Below, piece by piece: positions 21,813 to 30,375 of a stretch of 34,445 bases of DNA. How positions within the stretch are numbered: position 1 is the first letter of the stretch; every line of letters starts with the position of its first letter. Below the pieces are notes generated by a model. It did not search any database. It saw nothing but the letters and a program-made list of their open reading frames with translations, and was not told the origin of the DNA. Position numbers and translations under genes: made by a program. The stretch lies in the NCBI RefSeq assembly GCF_030689685.1, contig NZ_JAUYEY010000073.1:1-34445 (forward strand), read 5' to 3'. Source of the DNA: Polaromonas sp. (GTDB lineage: Bacteria > Pseudomonadota > Gammaproteobacteria > Burkholderiales > Burkholderiaceae_C).

Positions 21813-21955
21813 TGCGCGAGGCCTTGCAGGCGCGGCTCGCGACACGCTTCGCCTCTGTCGCCTGTCCAAGCCTGCGCAGGCAGGCTTGGAGCCACAGGCT
21901 CCAGCCCCTCGGGGGCGCTGCGCCTGCGGCCCGACAAAGCCGGTTCCGCAGCCCC
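21788..21955 (+). repeat. Interspersed repeat B, copy 2, split by a hairpin-rich insert
   Basis: Block 1 (21788-21815) repeats CCCCCACGCTTCTCGCTTCG and block 2 (21905-21955) repeats CCCCTCGGGGGCGCTGCGCCTGCGGCCC and its continuation, matching the copy in priA (3207-3291). Between them is about 90 bp with two hairpins: CCAAGCCTGC/GCAGGCTTGG (21866-21889) and GGAGCC-ACA-GGCTCC (21888-21902). Block 1 contains the dehydratase stop codon. Confidence 0.75.
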
Positions 21956-22033
21956 GCAGCTGGGCTGACGCCTTCGCGCCAGTGGGTCACACGCGTGACT
22001 GGACGCACCGGCGGCGCCGGCCACAATTTACCC

Positions 22034-22702
22034 ATGGGAACCCTTTATCTCGTGCGCCACGGCCAGGCCTCGTTTGGCGCCGACGACTACGACGTGCTCA
22101 GCGAGATGGGCTACCGGCAGAGCGTGCGCCTGGGTGAATACTTCAAGTACAAGGGCATCAGCTTCGAGGCGGCTTTCACCGGCACCTTGCAGCGCCAGCG
22201 CAAGACCTTTGCGGGCATTTGCGAGGGGATGGAGACACCCATGGAGGCAGCGGCCTGGACCGGCCTCAATGAATACGACAGCGAAGCCGTCATAGGCGCC
22301 ATCCACCCGCACAAGCTGGAAAAGCCAACTTCACCCGAGATGTACCGCAGCCACTTCCGCCTGCTCAAGGAGGGGCTGGCGCAATGGATGGCCGGTGTCG
22401 TCAGCCCCCAAGGCATGCCCAGTTACACCGATTTCGTCGCCGGCATCACTGGCGTGCTGGACCACATCCGCAGCACGCACACCGGCAATGTGTTGCTGGT
22501 GTCCAGCGGCGGGCCGATCTCCACCGCCGTCGGCCATGTGCTGGGCACGGCGCCGGAAATTACCATCGAGCTCAACCTGCGCATACGCAACTGCTCGCTG
22601 ACCGAGTTCGCCTTCACCCCCAAGCGCCACATGCTGGTGACCTACAACACGCTGCCGCACCTGGACGCGCCCGAACACGCGAGCTGGATCACCTACGCCT
22701 GA
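22034..22702 (+). CDS. Histidine phosphatase family protein
   Basis: 222 residues from the ATG at 22034 (MGTLYLVRHGQASFG); the upstream open frame is repeat DNA. The LVRHGQAS motif carries the phosphoryl-accepting histidine, FTGTLQRQRKTFAGI the usual S/T-x-L-x-R-A equivalent, and VLLVSSGGPISTAVGHVLG the second catalytic region (SSGGP in place of the more frequent SHGG). Phosphoglycerate-mutase-like cytosolic phosphatase; substrate unknown. It lies downstream of repeat B and is separated from the dehydratase by about 220 bp, so it may have its own promoter. Confidence 0.9.
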   Translation: MGTLYLVRHGQASFGADDYDVLSEMGYRQSVRLGEYFKYKGISFEAAFTGTLQRQRKTFAGICEGMETPMEAAAWTGLNEYDSEAVIGAIHPHKLEKPTSPEMYRSHFRLLKEGLAQWMAGVVSPQGMPSYTDFVAGITGVLDHIRSTHTGNVLLVSSGGPISTAVGHVLGTAPEITIELNLRIRNCSLTEFAFTPKRHMLVTYNTLPHLDAPEHASWITYA

Positions 22703-22721
22703 GACGGCGATGCCGTAGATT

Positions 22722-22775
22722 GCTATTGAATCAATAGCTTGCTACGCCCACTGCAAAAGGGCTGACGGCACTTTG
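22722..22775 (+). repeat. GCTAT-N7-ATAGC-N20-GGGCT element (intergenic)
   Basis: A perfect GCTAT-N7-ATAGC, then TTGCTACGCCC and, after exactly 20 bases, GGGCTGACGGC. It lies 20 bp past the phosphatase stop, between convergent genes. The second palindrome GCCC/GGGC is present. Confidence 0.85.
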
Positions 22776-22871
22776 GACTGAATTGTTTGGTCTTCGGTCG
22801 CTGGCGGGTCATCAGGTCGGCCCGCAGCCGCCAGTCTCGCTGAGCCCGCACAGCGTGGCGTAAACCCGGCT

Positions 22872-24227
22872 TCAGCGGGCAGGGGCGCCCGCCACGCGCC
22901 AGATCACATTGCCCACATCGTCGGCCACCAGCAGCGCGCCGCGTTTGTCCAGCGCCACACCGACGGGACGGCCGTAGGCCTTGCCGTCCGGGCTGACGAA
23001 ACCGGTCAGCACATCGACCGGTTTACCCGAAGGCTTGCTGCCGGTGAAGGGCACAAACACCACCTTGTAGCCGCTCAGCGGCTTGCGGTTCCAGGAGCCG
23101 TGTTCGCCAACGAAAACTCCGCTGGCCAGCGACGCGGGCAGGCTGTTGCCTTCAGCAAACGCCATGCCCAGCGGCGCGACGTGCGCGCCCAGCGCGTAGT
23201 CGGGCGACAGCGCCTTGGCCACCAGGTCCGGCTGCGGCGGCGTGACGCGCACGTCGACGTTCTGGCCATAGTAGCTGTAAGGCCAGCCGTAAAACGCGCC
23301 GTCCTTGACCGAGGTCAGGTAGTCGGGCACCAGATCGCTGCCGATTTCGTCGCGCTCGTTGACCACGGTCCAGAGCGTGCCGTCGGCCGCCCAGCCCATG
23401 CCGTTGGGGTTGCGCAGGCCGGACGCAAACAGGCGGCGCGTGTTGGTTTTCGGATCGACCTCAAGAATCGCCGCGCGGTCCACCTCGATGCCCATGCCGT
23501 TTTCGCCGATGTTGCTGTTCGAGCCCACGGTGACGTAGAGCTTGCTGCCGTCGCGGCTGGCGATGACGTTTTTGGTCCAGTGGTGGTTGATGCCGGCCGG
23601 CAGATCCACCACCTTGACCGGCGTGGCGCTGATGGTGGTCTGGCCTTCTTCATACGGCACTTTGACCAGCGCGTCGGCATTGGCAATGTACAGCTCCTTG
23701 CCGACCAGTGCCATGCCAAACGGTGACATCAGGCCCTGCATGAACACCGTGCGGGTTTCCGCCTTGCCGTCGCCATCGACGTCGCGCAGCAGCGTGATGC
23801 GGTTGGCACTTGGCACGCCGGCACCGGCACGTTTCATGACCACACCCATGATCCATCCCTTGATGCTGAAGCCGGGACTGGGCTGGGGCGGCTTGTTGCT
23901 CTCCGCCACCAGCACGTCGCCGTTGGGCAGGGTGTAGAGCCAGCGCGGGTGGTCCAGTCCAGTGGCCAGTGCGGTGACGGTGGTGCCGGCCATCGGCTGC
24001 GGCATCACACCTTCGGGCCAGCCCTGGGCCGGCGCGATGTTCACCGTGGGGATCAACGATTTGACCGGTTCGGGCAGCGTCGGCGTGGCCCCTGTATCTG
24101 CTCCAGGCGGCAGCTTGGCGGTGTCCCCGCATGCGGCCAGGCCGATGGCCAGCAGGGCGCACAGCGGCAGCAGGGCCAGACGGGAGGTGGGGCGGTAAAG
24201 GGGAAGAGGAAGAGAGGGGGCTCGCAT
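22872..24227 (-). CDS. Sorbosone/glucose dehydrogenase-like (PQQ-type) lipoprotein
   Basis: About 451 residues from the ATG at 24227; an upstream ATG at 24278 gives 17 residues without signal character. The signal ends in LAIGLAAC, a lipobox, so it is a membrane-anchored periplasmic protein. The body is a six-bladed beta-propeller of the sorbosone dehydrogenase/soluble glucose dehydrogenase type: [96 protein letters not shown] and [26 protein letters not shown]. Such enzymes oxidise sugars with PQQ, but many members lack shown activity. Convergent with the phosphatase gene. Confidence 0.88.
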   Translation of the reverse strand: MRAPSLPLPLYRPTSRLALLPLCALLAIGLAACGDTAKLPPGADTGATPTLPEPVKSLIPTVNIAPAQGWPEGVMPQPMAGTTVTALATGLDHPRWLYTLPNGDVLVAESNKPPQPSPGFSIKGWIMGVVMKRAGAGVPSANRITLLRDVDGDGKAETRTVFMQGLMSPFGMALVGKELYIANADALVKVPYEEGQTTISATPVKVVDLPAGINHHWTKNVIASRDGSKLYVTVGSNSNIGENGMGIEVDRAAILEVDPKTNTRRLFASGLRNPNGMGWAADGTLWTVVNERDEIGSDLVPDYLTSVKDGAFYGWPYSYYGQNVDVRVTPPQPDLVAKALSPDYALGAHVAPLGMAFAEGNSLPASLASGVFVGEHGSWNRKPLSGYKVVFVPFTGSKPSGKPVDVLTGFVSPDGKAYGRPVGVALDKRGALLVADDVGNVIWRVAGAPAR

Positions 24228-24348
24228 CGTCAATCCTTGTTCAGAGGCGCAGTGGCGCACATTTTCATGATTGTTCACCGCGCAGGCGTCTGCGGTGTGT
24301 CAGCCGATGACCCCAGTTTTTGTCAGGGCTGCCGACAGGCCTTGAGCG

Positions 24349-25161
24349 TCAGACCAGCGGCCTCAGCATGGCCACCTCCTGCAGCAGCCGCGCCAGCGCC
24401 TGGCCACTGGCCTGCAACACGGCCAGGCCTTTTTCGGCCGTGGCCGCCGCCGCATTGCCGGCCGCGCCCGTCGCATGCAGGTCTTGCGCGGCCCAGGCCA
24501 GTTTGGCGCTGCTGCCGTTGCCTAGGATAGCGTAGGTTTGCGCGCGGTCCTGGCTGCTGGAGTGAAAATTCCGCGCCTGCGCCATGTCCACTTTGTGTGG
24601 GTGCAGCGCCAGCATCATCGAGGTCTCGACATCGCCGCCATGCACGCCGAAGCGTTCTTCATCGGGGCCGAACAATTGTTTGACCTCCGCCGGCAGCGGC
24701 AGGCTGAAGGTGTTGACCATCAGCACCGTCAAACCGAAACGCGCCCGCAACTCGCGGCCCACGATGTCCAGCGTCGATACATTGCCGCCATGGGCATTGA
24801 GCAGCACCAGCTTCTTGATGCCGGTGCGCGCCACACATTCCCCGAGGTCCACCCAGCTCTGGATCAAGGTGGCCGCGCCCAGTGTCAGCGTGCCAGGAAA
24901 GGCGATGTGCTCGATGCTGCGGCCAATGCTTTGCGTCGGCAGAAACAGCACCGGCGCAGCCTGCAAATGCGGCAGGCAATGCGCGATCACGCCGTTGACC
25001 AGGTCGGTGTCCACACTCAGCGGCAAATGCGGTCCATGCTGTTCAATCGCCGCCACTGGCAACACCGCAATCGTTGCGGCTGCGTCGATGCGGGCAAAGT
25101 CGGGGCTTTTCAGGTCGGCCCAGAAGTGGGGAAGGGCAAACGGGGTGGGCGCTGGGTTCAT
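24349..25161 (-). CDS. Creatininase-family amidohydrolase
   Basis: 270 residues. The family hydrolyses cyclic or linear amides (creatinine, formamides of the riboflavin or coenzyme pathways, mycofactocin precursor). Metal-ligand motifs: AAIEQHGPHLPLSVDTD (E40, H42, D51), LLNAHGGN and FGVHGGDVETSMMLAL with the conserved acidic ligand. The C-terminal third is Ala-rich (AAGNAAAATAEKGLAVL). The start at 25161 gives the family's usual lead-in; cytosolic, no signal. The next leftward gene is the sugar dehydrogenase-like lipoprotein about 120 bp away. The specific substrate is not readable. Confidence 0.9.
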   Translation of the reverse strand: MNPAPTPFALPHFWADLKSPDFARIDAAATIAVLPVAAIEQHGPHLPLSVDTDLVNGVIAHCLPHLQAAPVLFLPTQSIGRSIEHIAFPGTLTLGAATLIQSWVDLGECVARTGIKKLVLLNAHGGNVSTLDIVGRELRARFGLTVLMVNTFSLPLPAEVKQLFGPDEERFGVHGGDVETSMMLALHPHKVDMAQARNFHSSSQDRAQTYAILGNGSSAKLAWAAQDLHATGAAGNAAAATAEKGLAVLQASGQALARLLQEVAMLRPLV

Positions 25162-25282
25162 GAGCGTATTTTGGGGCCATTCTGGCGAAAGCTGCTGGAC
25201 AGTCTGCGCGCCTTAGCCATCTTGCGCGCCGGAGCCTGATGGAAGGGATTCAACTGGATTATTGCCCTGCAATTTTTAATTG

Positions 25283-25335
25283 TTTTGGCCCCCAGCCCTT
25301 TATTCATGAGCACAAGTAGCTATGAAATAAATAGC
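25283..25335 (-). repeat. GCTAT-N7-ATAGC-N20-GGGCT element (intergenic)
   Basis: On the minus strand a perfect GCTAT-N7-ATAGC is followed after exactly 20 bases by GGGCTGGGGGCCAAAA. It sits just past the stop of the membrane-anchored protein gene, all within the gap before the creatininase gene. Confidence 0.85.
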
Positions 25336-25338
25336 ACT

Positions 25339-25953
25339 TTATCTGACCTGGATTTTTGGCCCGAGCCGGACCTCGTCTCCGTCGGAGCGCGGATGGGTCG
25401 CCCAATAGCGCATTTTTTCGGCCAGCCCGACTTGGGTGTTGTGAAACTTCACCAGTCCCGCAGCGTCAGGCGTAGCCGGCATCACGTTCCACCGGGTGAA
25501 TACTTCCGGAAGTTTCTCCCCGCGCCCCGCCTCTGCCAGCCCGGTGCCTGGGTTGAGCGTGAAAAACGGTGGCAATCTGTCGCCTGACCGATTCGGGCCA
25601 GTGCCTGCGGAACGAACCGTCGCGAAGTACCAGACCTGTTGGTCCTGGTCGATCAATGCCAAATCGTCAGGCGCAAAGCGGGCATTGAAGGGGCCGAAAA
25701 GCGGGCCGGCGTCAAAACTGACTTCGGTCGCGCGGTGAACGCCGTCCCATCGCGACAGCAGGGTGTGGCGTTCATAACTGCGTTTGATGTGCAGGTTGAT
25801 GATGCGCTTGTCATGCAACTGCACTTCCTCGTCCCATTCGAGCTCAAAGCGGTAGGGCGACTGCAGCCCGAATTGCCAGGCGTAAAGCGCCAGCAGTAAA
25901 CCGGCCAGCATCAGGGCCGGCGCGGCTTTTTTCAGAGAGGTGCTCAGAGGCAT
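25339..25953 (-). CDS. Membrane-anchored hypothetical protein
   Basis: 204 residues from the ATG at 25953 (MPLSTSLKKAAP); eleven further upstream codons are possible but not protein-like. One hydrophobic segment, ALMLAGLLLALYAWQFGL, acts as an uncleaved anchor or signal; the rest is soluble and probably periplasmic: PYRFELEWDEEVQLHDKRIINLHIKRSYERH..., FDAGPLFGPFNARFAPDDLALID, and TRWNVMPATPDAAGLVKFHNTQVGLAEKMRYW. No family is recognised. The last codons end close to the repeat element at 25283-25335. Neighbours give no functional hint. Confidence 0.75.
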   Translation of the reverse strand: MPLSTSLKKAAPALMLAGLLLALYAWQFGLQSPYRFELEWDEEVQLHDKRIINLHIKRSYERHTLLSRWDGVHRATEVSFDAGPLFGPFNARFAPDDLALIDQDQQVWYFATVRSAGTGPNRSGDRLPPFFTLNPGTGLAEAGRGEKLPEVFTRWNVMPATPDAAGLVKFHNTQVGLAEKMRYWATHPRSDGDEVRLGPKIQVR

Positions 25954-26079
25954 GGCTTGATCAATGTCAGCCCCGGCTGCCAACAAGGTGTTTTCCGCCA
26001 GGAAGCCGCCGGGGCGGGACGGATGCGATGGTTGCCCAGGCCGGTGTAAGTTGAAACGCTTCCCGTGCCCGCGTGCGGA

Positions 26080-27735
26080 TCAAAGCATTTCTTCCGGCGC
26101 AAAAGGACCGATCAGCTTGAGCATCAGCTTGAGCGCGAAACTGGCATCGGGCTCGACGCGGGTGTCCTTGAGCTGCGAGCCCTGAGGTGCCCGCCAGATG
26201 AGCTGGCCGTCTGCCAACTCAACCTTGTAAGCGCCTTTGGCCATGGCTGGTTCAATCAGCTGCGTGGTATCAAAGGCGAGCTTGCGGCTGCGGATCACCA
26301 GCGCCACTTCGCTGTTTTGCAATTGCGAGCGCAGGTCCAGATTCATCGAACCTATGACCAGCAGCAGGTCGTCCAGCACCACAATTTTGGAGTGCAGGCT
26401 GGCGCGCGAGCCGCTGGCCGAGCCGGTGCTGCCCAGCCCGCCGAAGCTGGACAAGGTGCCCTCGTGCTCAGCGCGCATTTCATGAATTTCGATGCCCATG
26501 GCAAGCAGCCCCTTGCGGTAGCGGGCATATCCCACATGGGCTGCGGGTGCGTCGTTGGATGCCAGCGAGTTGGTCAGCACGCGGATGCGCACGCCTTTTT
26601 GCCGTATGGCAGCAAGCTGCGCCATCATCCGGTCGCCTGGAACAAAGTAAGGCGAGACGATCAGTAAATTGGTTTTCGCGTCGCCCATCAGCTGCAGCAG
26701 GCCGTCAACCGTGGTGTCCTGCGCCTGCTCCACCGCGTCTGCATCGGCCGCAATCTTGGAGGCCTTGTCCACCAGCAGCACCGACGGCGCCCAGGTCCAG
26801 CGCAGCTTGGACAGGTTGGTGGTGTCGGGCAGCGGCGGGGCCACAGGTGCAGGGCTGCCGGAGCCGGCAGGGACGCCATCCGGAACCGGTGTTTCGGCGT
26901 TGACCGGCGATGCTACGCCGACAACCTTGGGAGCAGGCTTCAAGGCCTCAAGTTCTTTGACCGTCATCAGCGACTGCACCGGGTAAGCCAGTGGATTGTT
27001 CCAGTACTGGTCAAAGCTGCGCGAGAGTTCGCGCACAATGCGGCCTCCAGCCAGCACGTCGGCGTCTACAAAGTTGGTTCCTTCGCCCTGGCCAAAATAG
27101 GTCTCGCCCAAATTGCGTCCTCCAGTGATGGCGACCGCGTTGTCCGCCACAAAAATCTTGTTGTGCATACGGCGCTGGATGCGATCCACATTCTTGAGCG
27201 AGCCCAGAATGCGGAAGAACAGGGAGCCGCGCGACCCAGGCAGCGGGTTAAAGAGGCGCATGCTGATATTTTTTTCAAACGCCAGCTTCAGAACCTGCGC
27301 GTTTTTGCCCGAGGTGTTGAAGTCATCGAGCAGGATGCGGATGCGCACGCCGCGATCGCCCGCTGCGCGCAGGGCATCAAACATGCGCTCGGTGGTTTCG
27401 TCAGCGTGGATCGCGTAATACTGGATGTCCAGCGTCTTTTGCGCGGCGTCGATCAGTGCCATGCGACTGGTAAATGCCAGTTCTGCACTGTTAACCAGTG
27501 CAAAACCGGAGTCATTGCGCGTGCGTGCGGCGGCTGCGCTGGCCTGCATGGTTCGCCCCAGCGCCGTGTCTTGCGGCGTGGTGAGGGCATAGGTAACCGG
27601 GCGGTCCACCTCGCTGGGCAAGGAAGCGCAGCCACTTATCCAGGCAGCGAGTAACAAGACAAAGAGCCAGCGCCAAGGCCAGCATGTTGAGTATTCATAA
27701 GGTGCGCTACAGGGCTGCGTGGAAAATCGGTTCAT
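26080..27735 (-). CDS. Phospholipase D-type (cardiolipin synthase-like) lipoprotein
   Basis: About 551 residues from the ATG at 27735; a GTG four codons upstream is in frame. The N-terminal signal contains WLFVLLLAAWISGC, a lipobox. Two HKD motifs show the PLD superfamily: HNKIFVADNAVAITGGRN and HSKIVVLDDLLLVIGSMN, each in a HxKxxxxD...GxxN pattern. Such proteins include ClsC-like cardiolipin synthases and phosphodiesterases acting at the membrane. A Pro/Ala/Gly-rich stretch (about 285-320, ASPVNAETPVPDGVPAGSGSP) separates the halves. It ends LKLIGPFAPEEML. No SD before the ATG is obvious. Confidence 0.9.
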   Translation of the reverse strand: MNRFSTQPCSAPYEYSTCWPWRWLFVLLLAAWISGCASLPSEVDRPVTYALTTPQDTALGRTMQASAAAARTRNDSGFALVNSAELAFTSRMALIDAAQKTLDIQYYAIHADETTERMFDALRAAGDRGVRIRILLDDFNTSGKNAQVLKLAFEKNISMRLFNPLPGSRGSLFFRILGSLKNVDRIQRRMHNKIFVADNAVAITGGRNLGETYFGQGEGTNFVDADVLAGGRIVRELSRSFDQYWNNPLAYPVQSLMTVKELEALKPAPKVVGVASPVNAETPVPDGVPAGSGSPAPVAPPLPDTTNLSKLRWTWAPSVLLVDKASKIAADADAVEQAQDTTVDGLLQLMGDAKTNLLIVSPYFVPGDRMMAQLAAIRQKGVRIRVLTNSLASNDAPAAHVGYARYRKGLLAMGIEIHEMRAEHEGTLSSFGGLGSTGSASGSRASLHSKIVVLDDLLLVIGSMNLDLRSQLQNSEVALVIRSRKLAFDTTQLIEPAMAKGAYKVELADGQLIWRAPQGSQLKDTRVEPDASFALKLMLKLIGPFAPEEML

Positions 27736-27770
27736 GGATGGAGTCACTTTAGCGTAAGCACCTGCATCAC

Positions 27771-27788
27771 CGGGCGACGAATCGCCCG
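27771..27788 (-). terminator. Hairpin past the uup stop, no T-run
   Basis: CGGGCGA-CGAA-TCGCCCG is a perfect 7-bp GC-rich stem with a 4-base loop, 44 bases beyond the uup stop and 36 bases before the PLD gene start. It could end uup transcripts, but no T-run follows on the minus strand. Confidence 0.4.
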
Positions 27789-27831
27789 ACTTCAGCGCAA
27801 GATTTTGTAGGCGCTTTGCCCGACAGCCGCC

Positions 27832-29760
27832 TCAGGCAGACAGGGTTTCCCAGCGCTGTAATGCGTCCATCAGCTCTTCTTCCAGCTTGCTGTTGCGGGC
27901 ATTCAATTCAGCCGCACGTTTGGCGTTGCTGGCGTACAAAGTGCCGTCCAACAACTCCTGGGCAATCGCTTTCTGCTGCGATTCGAGCTGCTGGATCAAC
28001 GCCGGCAGGCCCTCAAGCTCGCGCTGCTCCTTGTAGCTCAGTTTCTTTTTTGATAGCGCTTCACGCCCGTTCTTTATGGGCTGAGGGGTGTTTTTGCTTG
28101 TATTTTTGGCGCTGGCGGGAGTGCCGGCGGTTTTGCCGCTGCTGGTGATTTGCGCCGCACGTTTGGACTGCGTGATCCAGTCCGTCACGCCACCTTCGTA
28201 TTCGCGCCAAAAACCCGGGTTCTCGGGCGTACCTTCATAGGCAATCGTGCTGGTCACCACGTTGTCCAGGAAGCGCCTGTCGTGGCTGACCAGAAACACC
28301 GTGCCCTCGTAGTTTTGCAGCAGGTCTTCCAGCAACTCCAGCGTGTCGATGTCCAGGTCGTTGGTCGGCTCGTCCAGCACCAGCACATTGGCGGGCCGCG
28401 CAAACAGGCGCGCCAGCAGCAGGCGGTTGCGCTCGCCGCCGGACAGCGTGCGCACCGGCGAGTTGGCGCGTGCGGGTGAAAACAAAAAGTCGGTCAGGTA
28501 ACTCTTGACGTGTTTTTTCTGGCCGTTGATCTCGACCCACTCGCTGCCGGGGCTGATGAAGTCTTCCAGCGTGGCGTCCAGGTCCAGGCTGTCGCGCATC
28601 TGGTCGAAGTAGGCCACCTGCAGGTTGGCGCCCTGGCGGATCTTGCCGGGCGGTGTGGTCACGTCGGGCTGCAGCTCGCCCAGGATCAGCTTGAGCAGCG
28701 TGGTTTTGCCTGCGCCGTTCGGGCCCAGCAGGCCAACCTTGTCGCCGCGCAGCAGGGTGCCGCTGAATTTGTTGACGATGATTTTCTCGGACCCCGGATG
28801 GCCGAAGCTTTTGCTCACTTCGGTCAGTTCTGCCACGATCTTGCCGCTTTTCTCGCCGCTGGAGACGTCCAGATTGACGCGGCCCACCGCATCGCGCCGC
28901 GATGCCCGGCTGTCTCGCAGTACTTCAAGCCGGCCAATGCGCGCCACGCTGCGCGTGCGACGCGCTTCCACGCCCTTGCGGATCCACACTTCTTCCTGGG
29001 CCAGCAGCTTGTCGGCCTTGGCGAAGATAACGGCCTCTTGCGCCATCTGTTCTTCTTTTTGAATCAGGTACTGCGCAAAGTTGCCGGGGTAGGTCAGCAA
29101 CTTGCCGCGGTCCAGCTCGACGATGGCGGTGGCGACCTGGTCCAGAAAGGCCCGGTCATGGGTGATGGTGATGATGCTGCCGTTGAAATTGACCAGCAAC
29201 TCCTCCAGCCAGGCAATCGAATCGAGGTCCAGGTGGTTGGTCGGCTCGTCAAGCAGCAGCACGTCGGGTTTGGCCACCAACGCCTGGGCCAACGCCACAC
29301 GTTTTTTGGTGCCGCCCGAGAGCGAACCGACGATGGCGTCCTTGTCCAGGTGCAGGCGGTGCAGGGTTTCCTCGACACGCTGCTCCCAGTTCCAGCCATC
29401 CAGGGCTTCGATTTCCGACTGCAGGGCGTCCAGGTCGGTGTGTTCGTCGGCTGCCAGATATTGCTCAACAATGTGCCTGACCCTTGCCAGTCCTGTGCTA
29501 GCAGCTATGAAAACCGTAGCGTGTGGGTCCAGGCTGGGCTCTTGCGGCACGTAGGCAATGCGCAGGTTTTGCTGCAGTTGCAAGGTGCCGTCGTCGGGTT
29601 TTTCGAGCCCGGCCAGAATTTTGAGCAAGGAGGATTTGCCGGTGCCGTTGCGGCCAATCAGGCCGATGCGCTGGTTGGTTTCGAGGGAGAAATCTGCGTG
29701 GTCCAGCAGGGCGACGTGCCCAAAAGCGAGTTGAGCGTCAAGAAGTGTAATTAATGCCAT
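27832..29760 (-). CDS. uup: ABC-F ATPase Uup
   Basis: 642 residues. Tandem ABC ATPase domains without membrane segments: GRNGTGKSSLLK (Walker A1), SLSGGTKKR and LLLDEPTNHLDLDSIAWLE; an interdomain linker with KADKLLAQEEVWIRKGVEARRTRSVARIGRLEVL; then GPNGAGKTTLLK, TLSGGERNR and LVLDEPTNDLDIDTLELLE. The C-terminal Lys-rich coiled coil (KKKLSYKEQRELEGLPALIQQLESQQKAI...) is the Uup-type DNA-binding tail. Uup proteins affect transposon excision and ribosome/replication stress. Two GCTAT/ATAGC repeats lie in the gene, one antisense in the linker before the coiled coil. The start at 29760 is standard. Confidence 0.93.
   Translation of the reverse strand: MALITLLDAQLAFGHVALLDHADFSLETNQRIGLIGRNGTGKSSLLKILAGLEKPDDGTLQLQQNLRIAYVPQEPSLDPHATVFIAASTGLARVRHIVEQYLAADEHTDLDALQSEIEALDGWNWEQRVEETLHRLHLDKDAIVGSLSGGTKKRVALAQALVAKPDVLLLDEPTNHLDLDSIAWLEELLVNFNGSIITITHDRAFLDQVATAIVELDRGKLLTYPGNFAQYLIQKEEQMAQEAVIFAKADKLLAQEEVWIRKGVEARRTRSVARIGRLEVLRDSRASRRDAVGRVNLDVSSGEKSGKIVAELTEVSKSFGHPGSEKIIVNKFSGTLLRGDKVGLLGPNGAGKTTLLKLILGELQPDVTTPPGKIRQGANLQVAYFDQMRDSLDLDATLEDFISPGSEWVEINGQKKHVKSYLTDFLFSPARANSPVRTLSGGERNRLLLARLFARPANVLVLDEPTNDLDIDTLELLEDLLQNYEGTVFLVSHDRRFLDNVVTSTIAYEGTPENPGFWREYEGGVTDWITQSKRAAQITSSGKTAGTPASAKNTSKNTPQPIKNGREALSKKKLSYKEQRELEGLPALIQQLESQQKAIAQELLDGTLYASNAKRAAELNARNSKLEEELMDALQRWETLSA
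28041..28095 (+). repeat. GCTAT-N7-ATAGC-N20-GGGCT element (antisense in uup)
   Basis: The left half is degenerate (GTTTC-N7-ATAGC), but GGGCTGAGGGG follows after exactly 20 bases with the GCCC/GGGC palindrome. It encodes antisense the low-complexity linker (NTPQPIKNGREALSKK) before the coiled coil. Confidence 0.6.
29470..29520 (-). repeat. GCTAT-N7-ATAGC element, degenerate copy (in uup)
   Basis: On the minus strand GCTAC-N7-ATAGC is followed after exactly 20 bases by GGGTCAGGCAC. It is in the sense direction and encodes FIAASTGLARVR, in the same frame as the other sense copies. The segment aligns with the normal Uup sequence without a gap, so convergence is possible. Confidence 0.45.
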
Positions 29761-29898
29761 GTTGTCAGGGATTATCCGGGTGCGCGATTTCGCATGCTGG
29801 TTTTCGGGCTATTGCGTTCCCGGACTCGTCGCTATAGTTGGACCGGAATCAGCGGTGCACCATCCCCGACCTGCTGAGCACATCGGAAGCCATGGTCC

Positions 29899-30375
29899 AT
29901 GGAATTACAGATCAACGGAAGACTTGTTCAGGTCGATGCCGACCCGGCCATGCCCTTGTTATGGATCTTGCGCGACCTGCTCGACATGACGGGCACCAAG
30001 TTCGGTTGCGGGGTGGCGGCCTGCGGCGCCTGCACCGTGCGGGTGGACGGGCAGGCGGTCCGCTCCTGTGTCGCGCCAGCGTCCACGCTGGCCGGTAAGC
30101 GCATCCAGACCATCGAGGCGCTGGGCAGTCCCGGCAAGCCGCATGCCCTGCAACGCGCCTGGATCGCCGAACAGGTGCCGCAATGTGGCTACTGTCAGTC
30201 CGGCATGCTGATGGCAGCAGCGGCACTGCTCGAAAAAACGCCGAAGCCGACCGATGCCGACATTGATGCGGCCATGACCAATATTTGCCGCTGCGGCACC
30301 TACCAGCGGATCCGGGTGGCGATCAAACGTGCGGCCGGCATCCCGGTCGGTGGTGCCGTGAAGAAGCGGGCATGA
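29899..30375 (+). CDS. (2Fe-2S) small subunit of a molybdenum hydroxylase (IorA-like)
   Basis: 158 residues. The N-terminal plant-type ferredoxin domain carries [17 protein letters not shown] (CxxxxCxxC) and a further cysteine at about 53 (SCVAP). The second domain has CGYCQSGML and [11 protein letters not shown] with the remaining four cysteines. This is the electron-transfer subunit of the xanthine oxidase/isoquinoline 1-oxidoreductase family, which delivers electrons from the molybdenum cofactor. The ATG at 29899 is followed by the conserved [26 protein letters not shown]. Its TGA overlaps the ATG of the large subunit (ATGA), so the pair is coupled. Upstream lies a weak promoter with TATAGT at 29833-29838. 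Confidence 0.94.
   Translation: MELQINGRLVQVDADPAMPLLWILRDLLDMTGTKFGCGVAACGACTVRVDGQAVRSCVAPASTLAGKRIQTIEALGSPGKPHALQRAWIAEQVPQCGYCQSGMLMAAAALLEKTPKPTDADIDAAMTNICRCGTYQRIRVAIKRAAGIPVGGAVKKRA

Noticed and set aside
21737..22702. A longer N-terminus for the histidine phosphatase
   Set aside because: The extension is translated repeat DNA; MGTLYLVRHG at 22034 is the family start.
24520..24560. Another copy of the GCTAT/ATAGC element in the creatininase gene
   Set aside because: One ATAGC word occurs, but neither the GCTAT partner at 7 bases nor GGGC at 20 bases is present on either strand.
25400..25440. Another GCTAT/ATAGC element in the membrane-anchored protein gene
   Set aside because: A lone ATAGC without the paired half or the GGGC arm at the right distance.
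28510..29754. A 414-codon forward frame opposite uup
   Set aside because: Antisense to Uup, which has all ABC-F motifs; the forward product has shadow-type composition.
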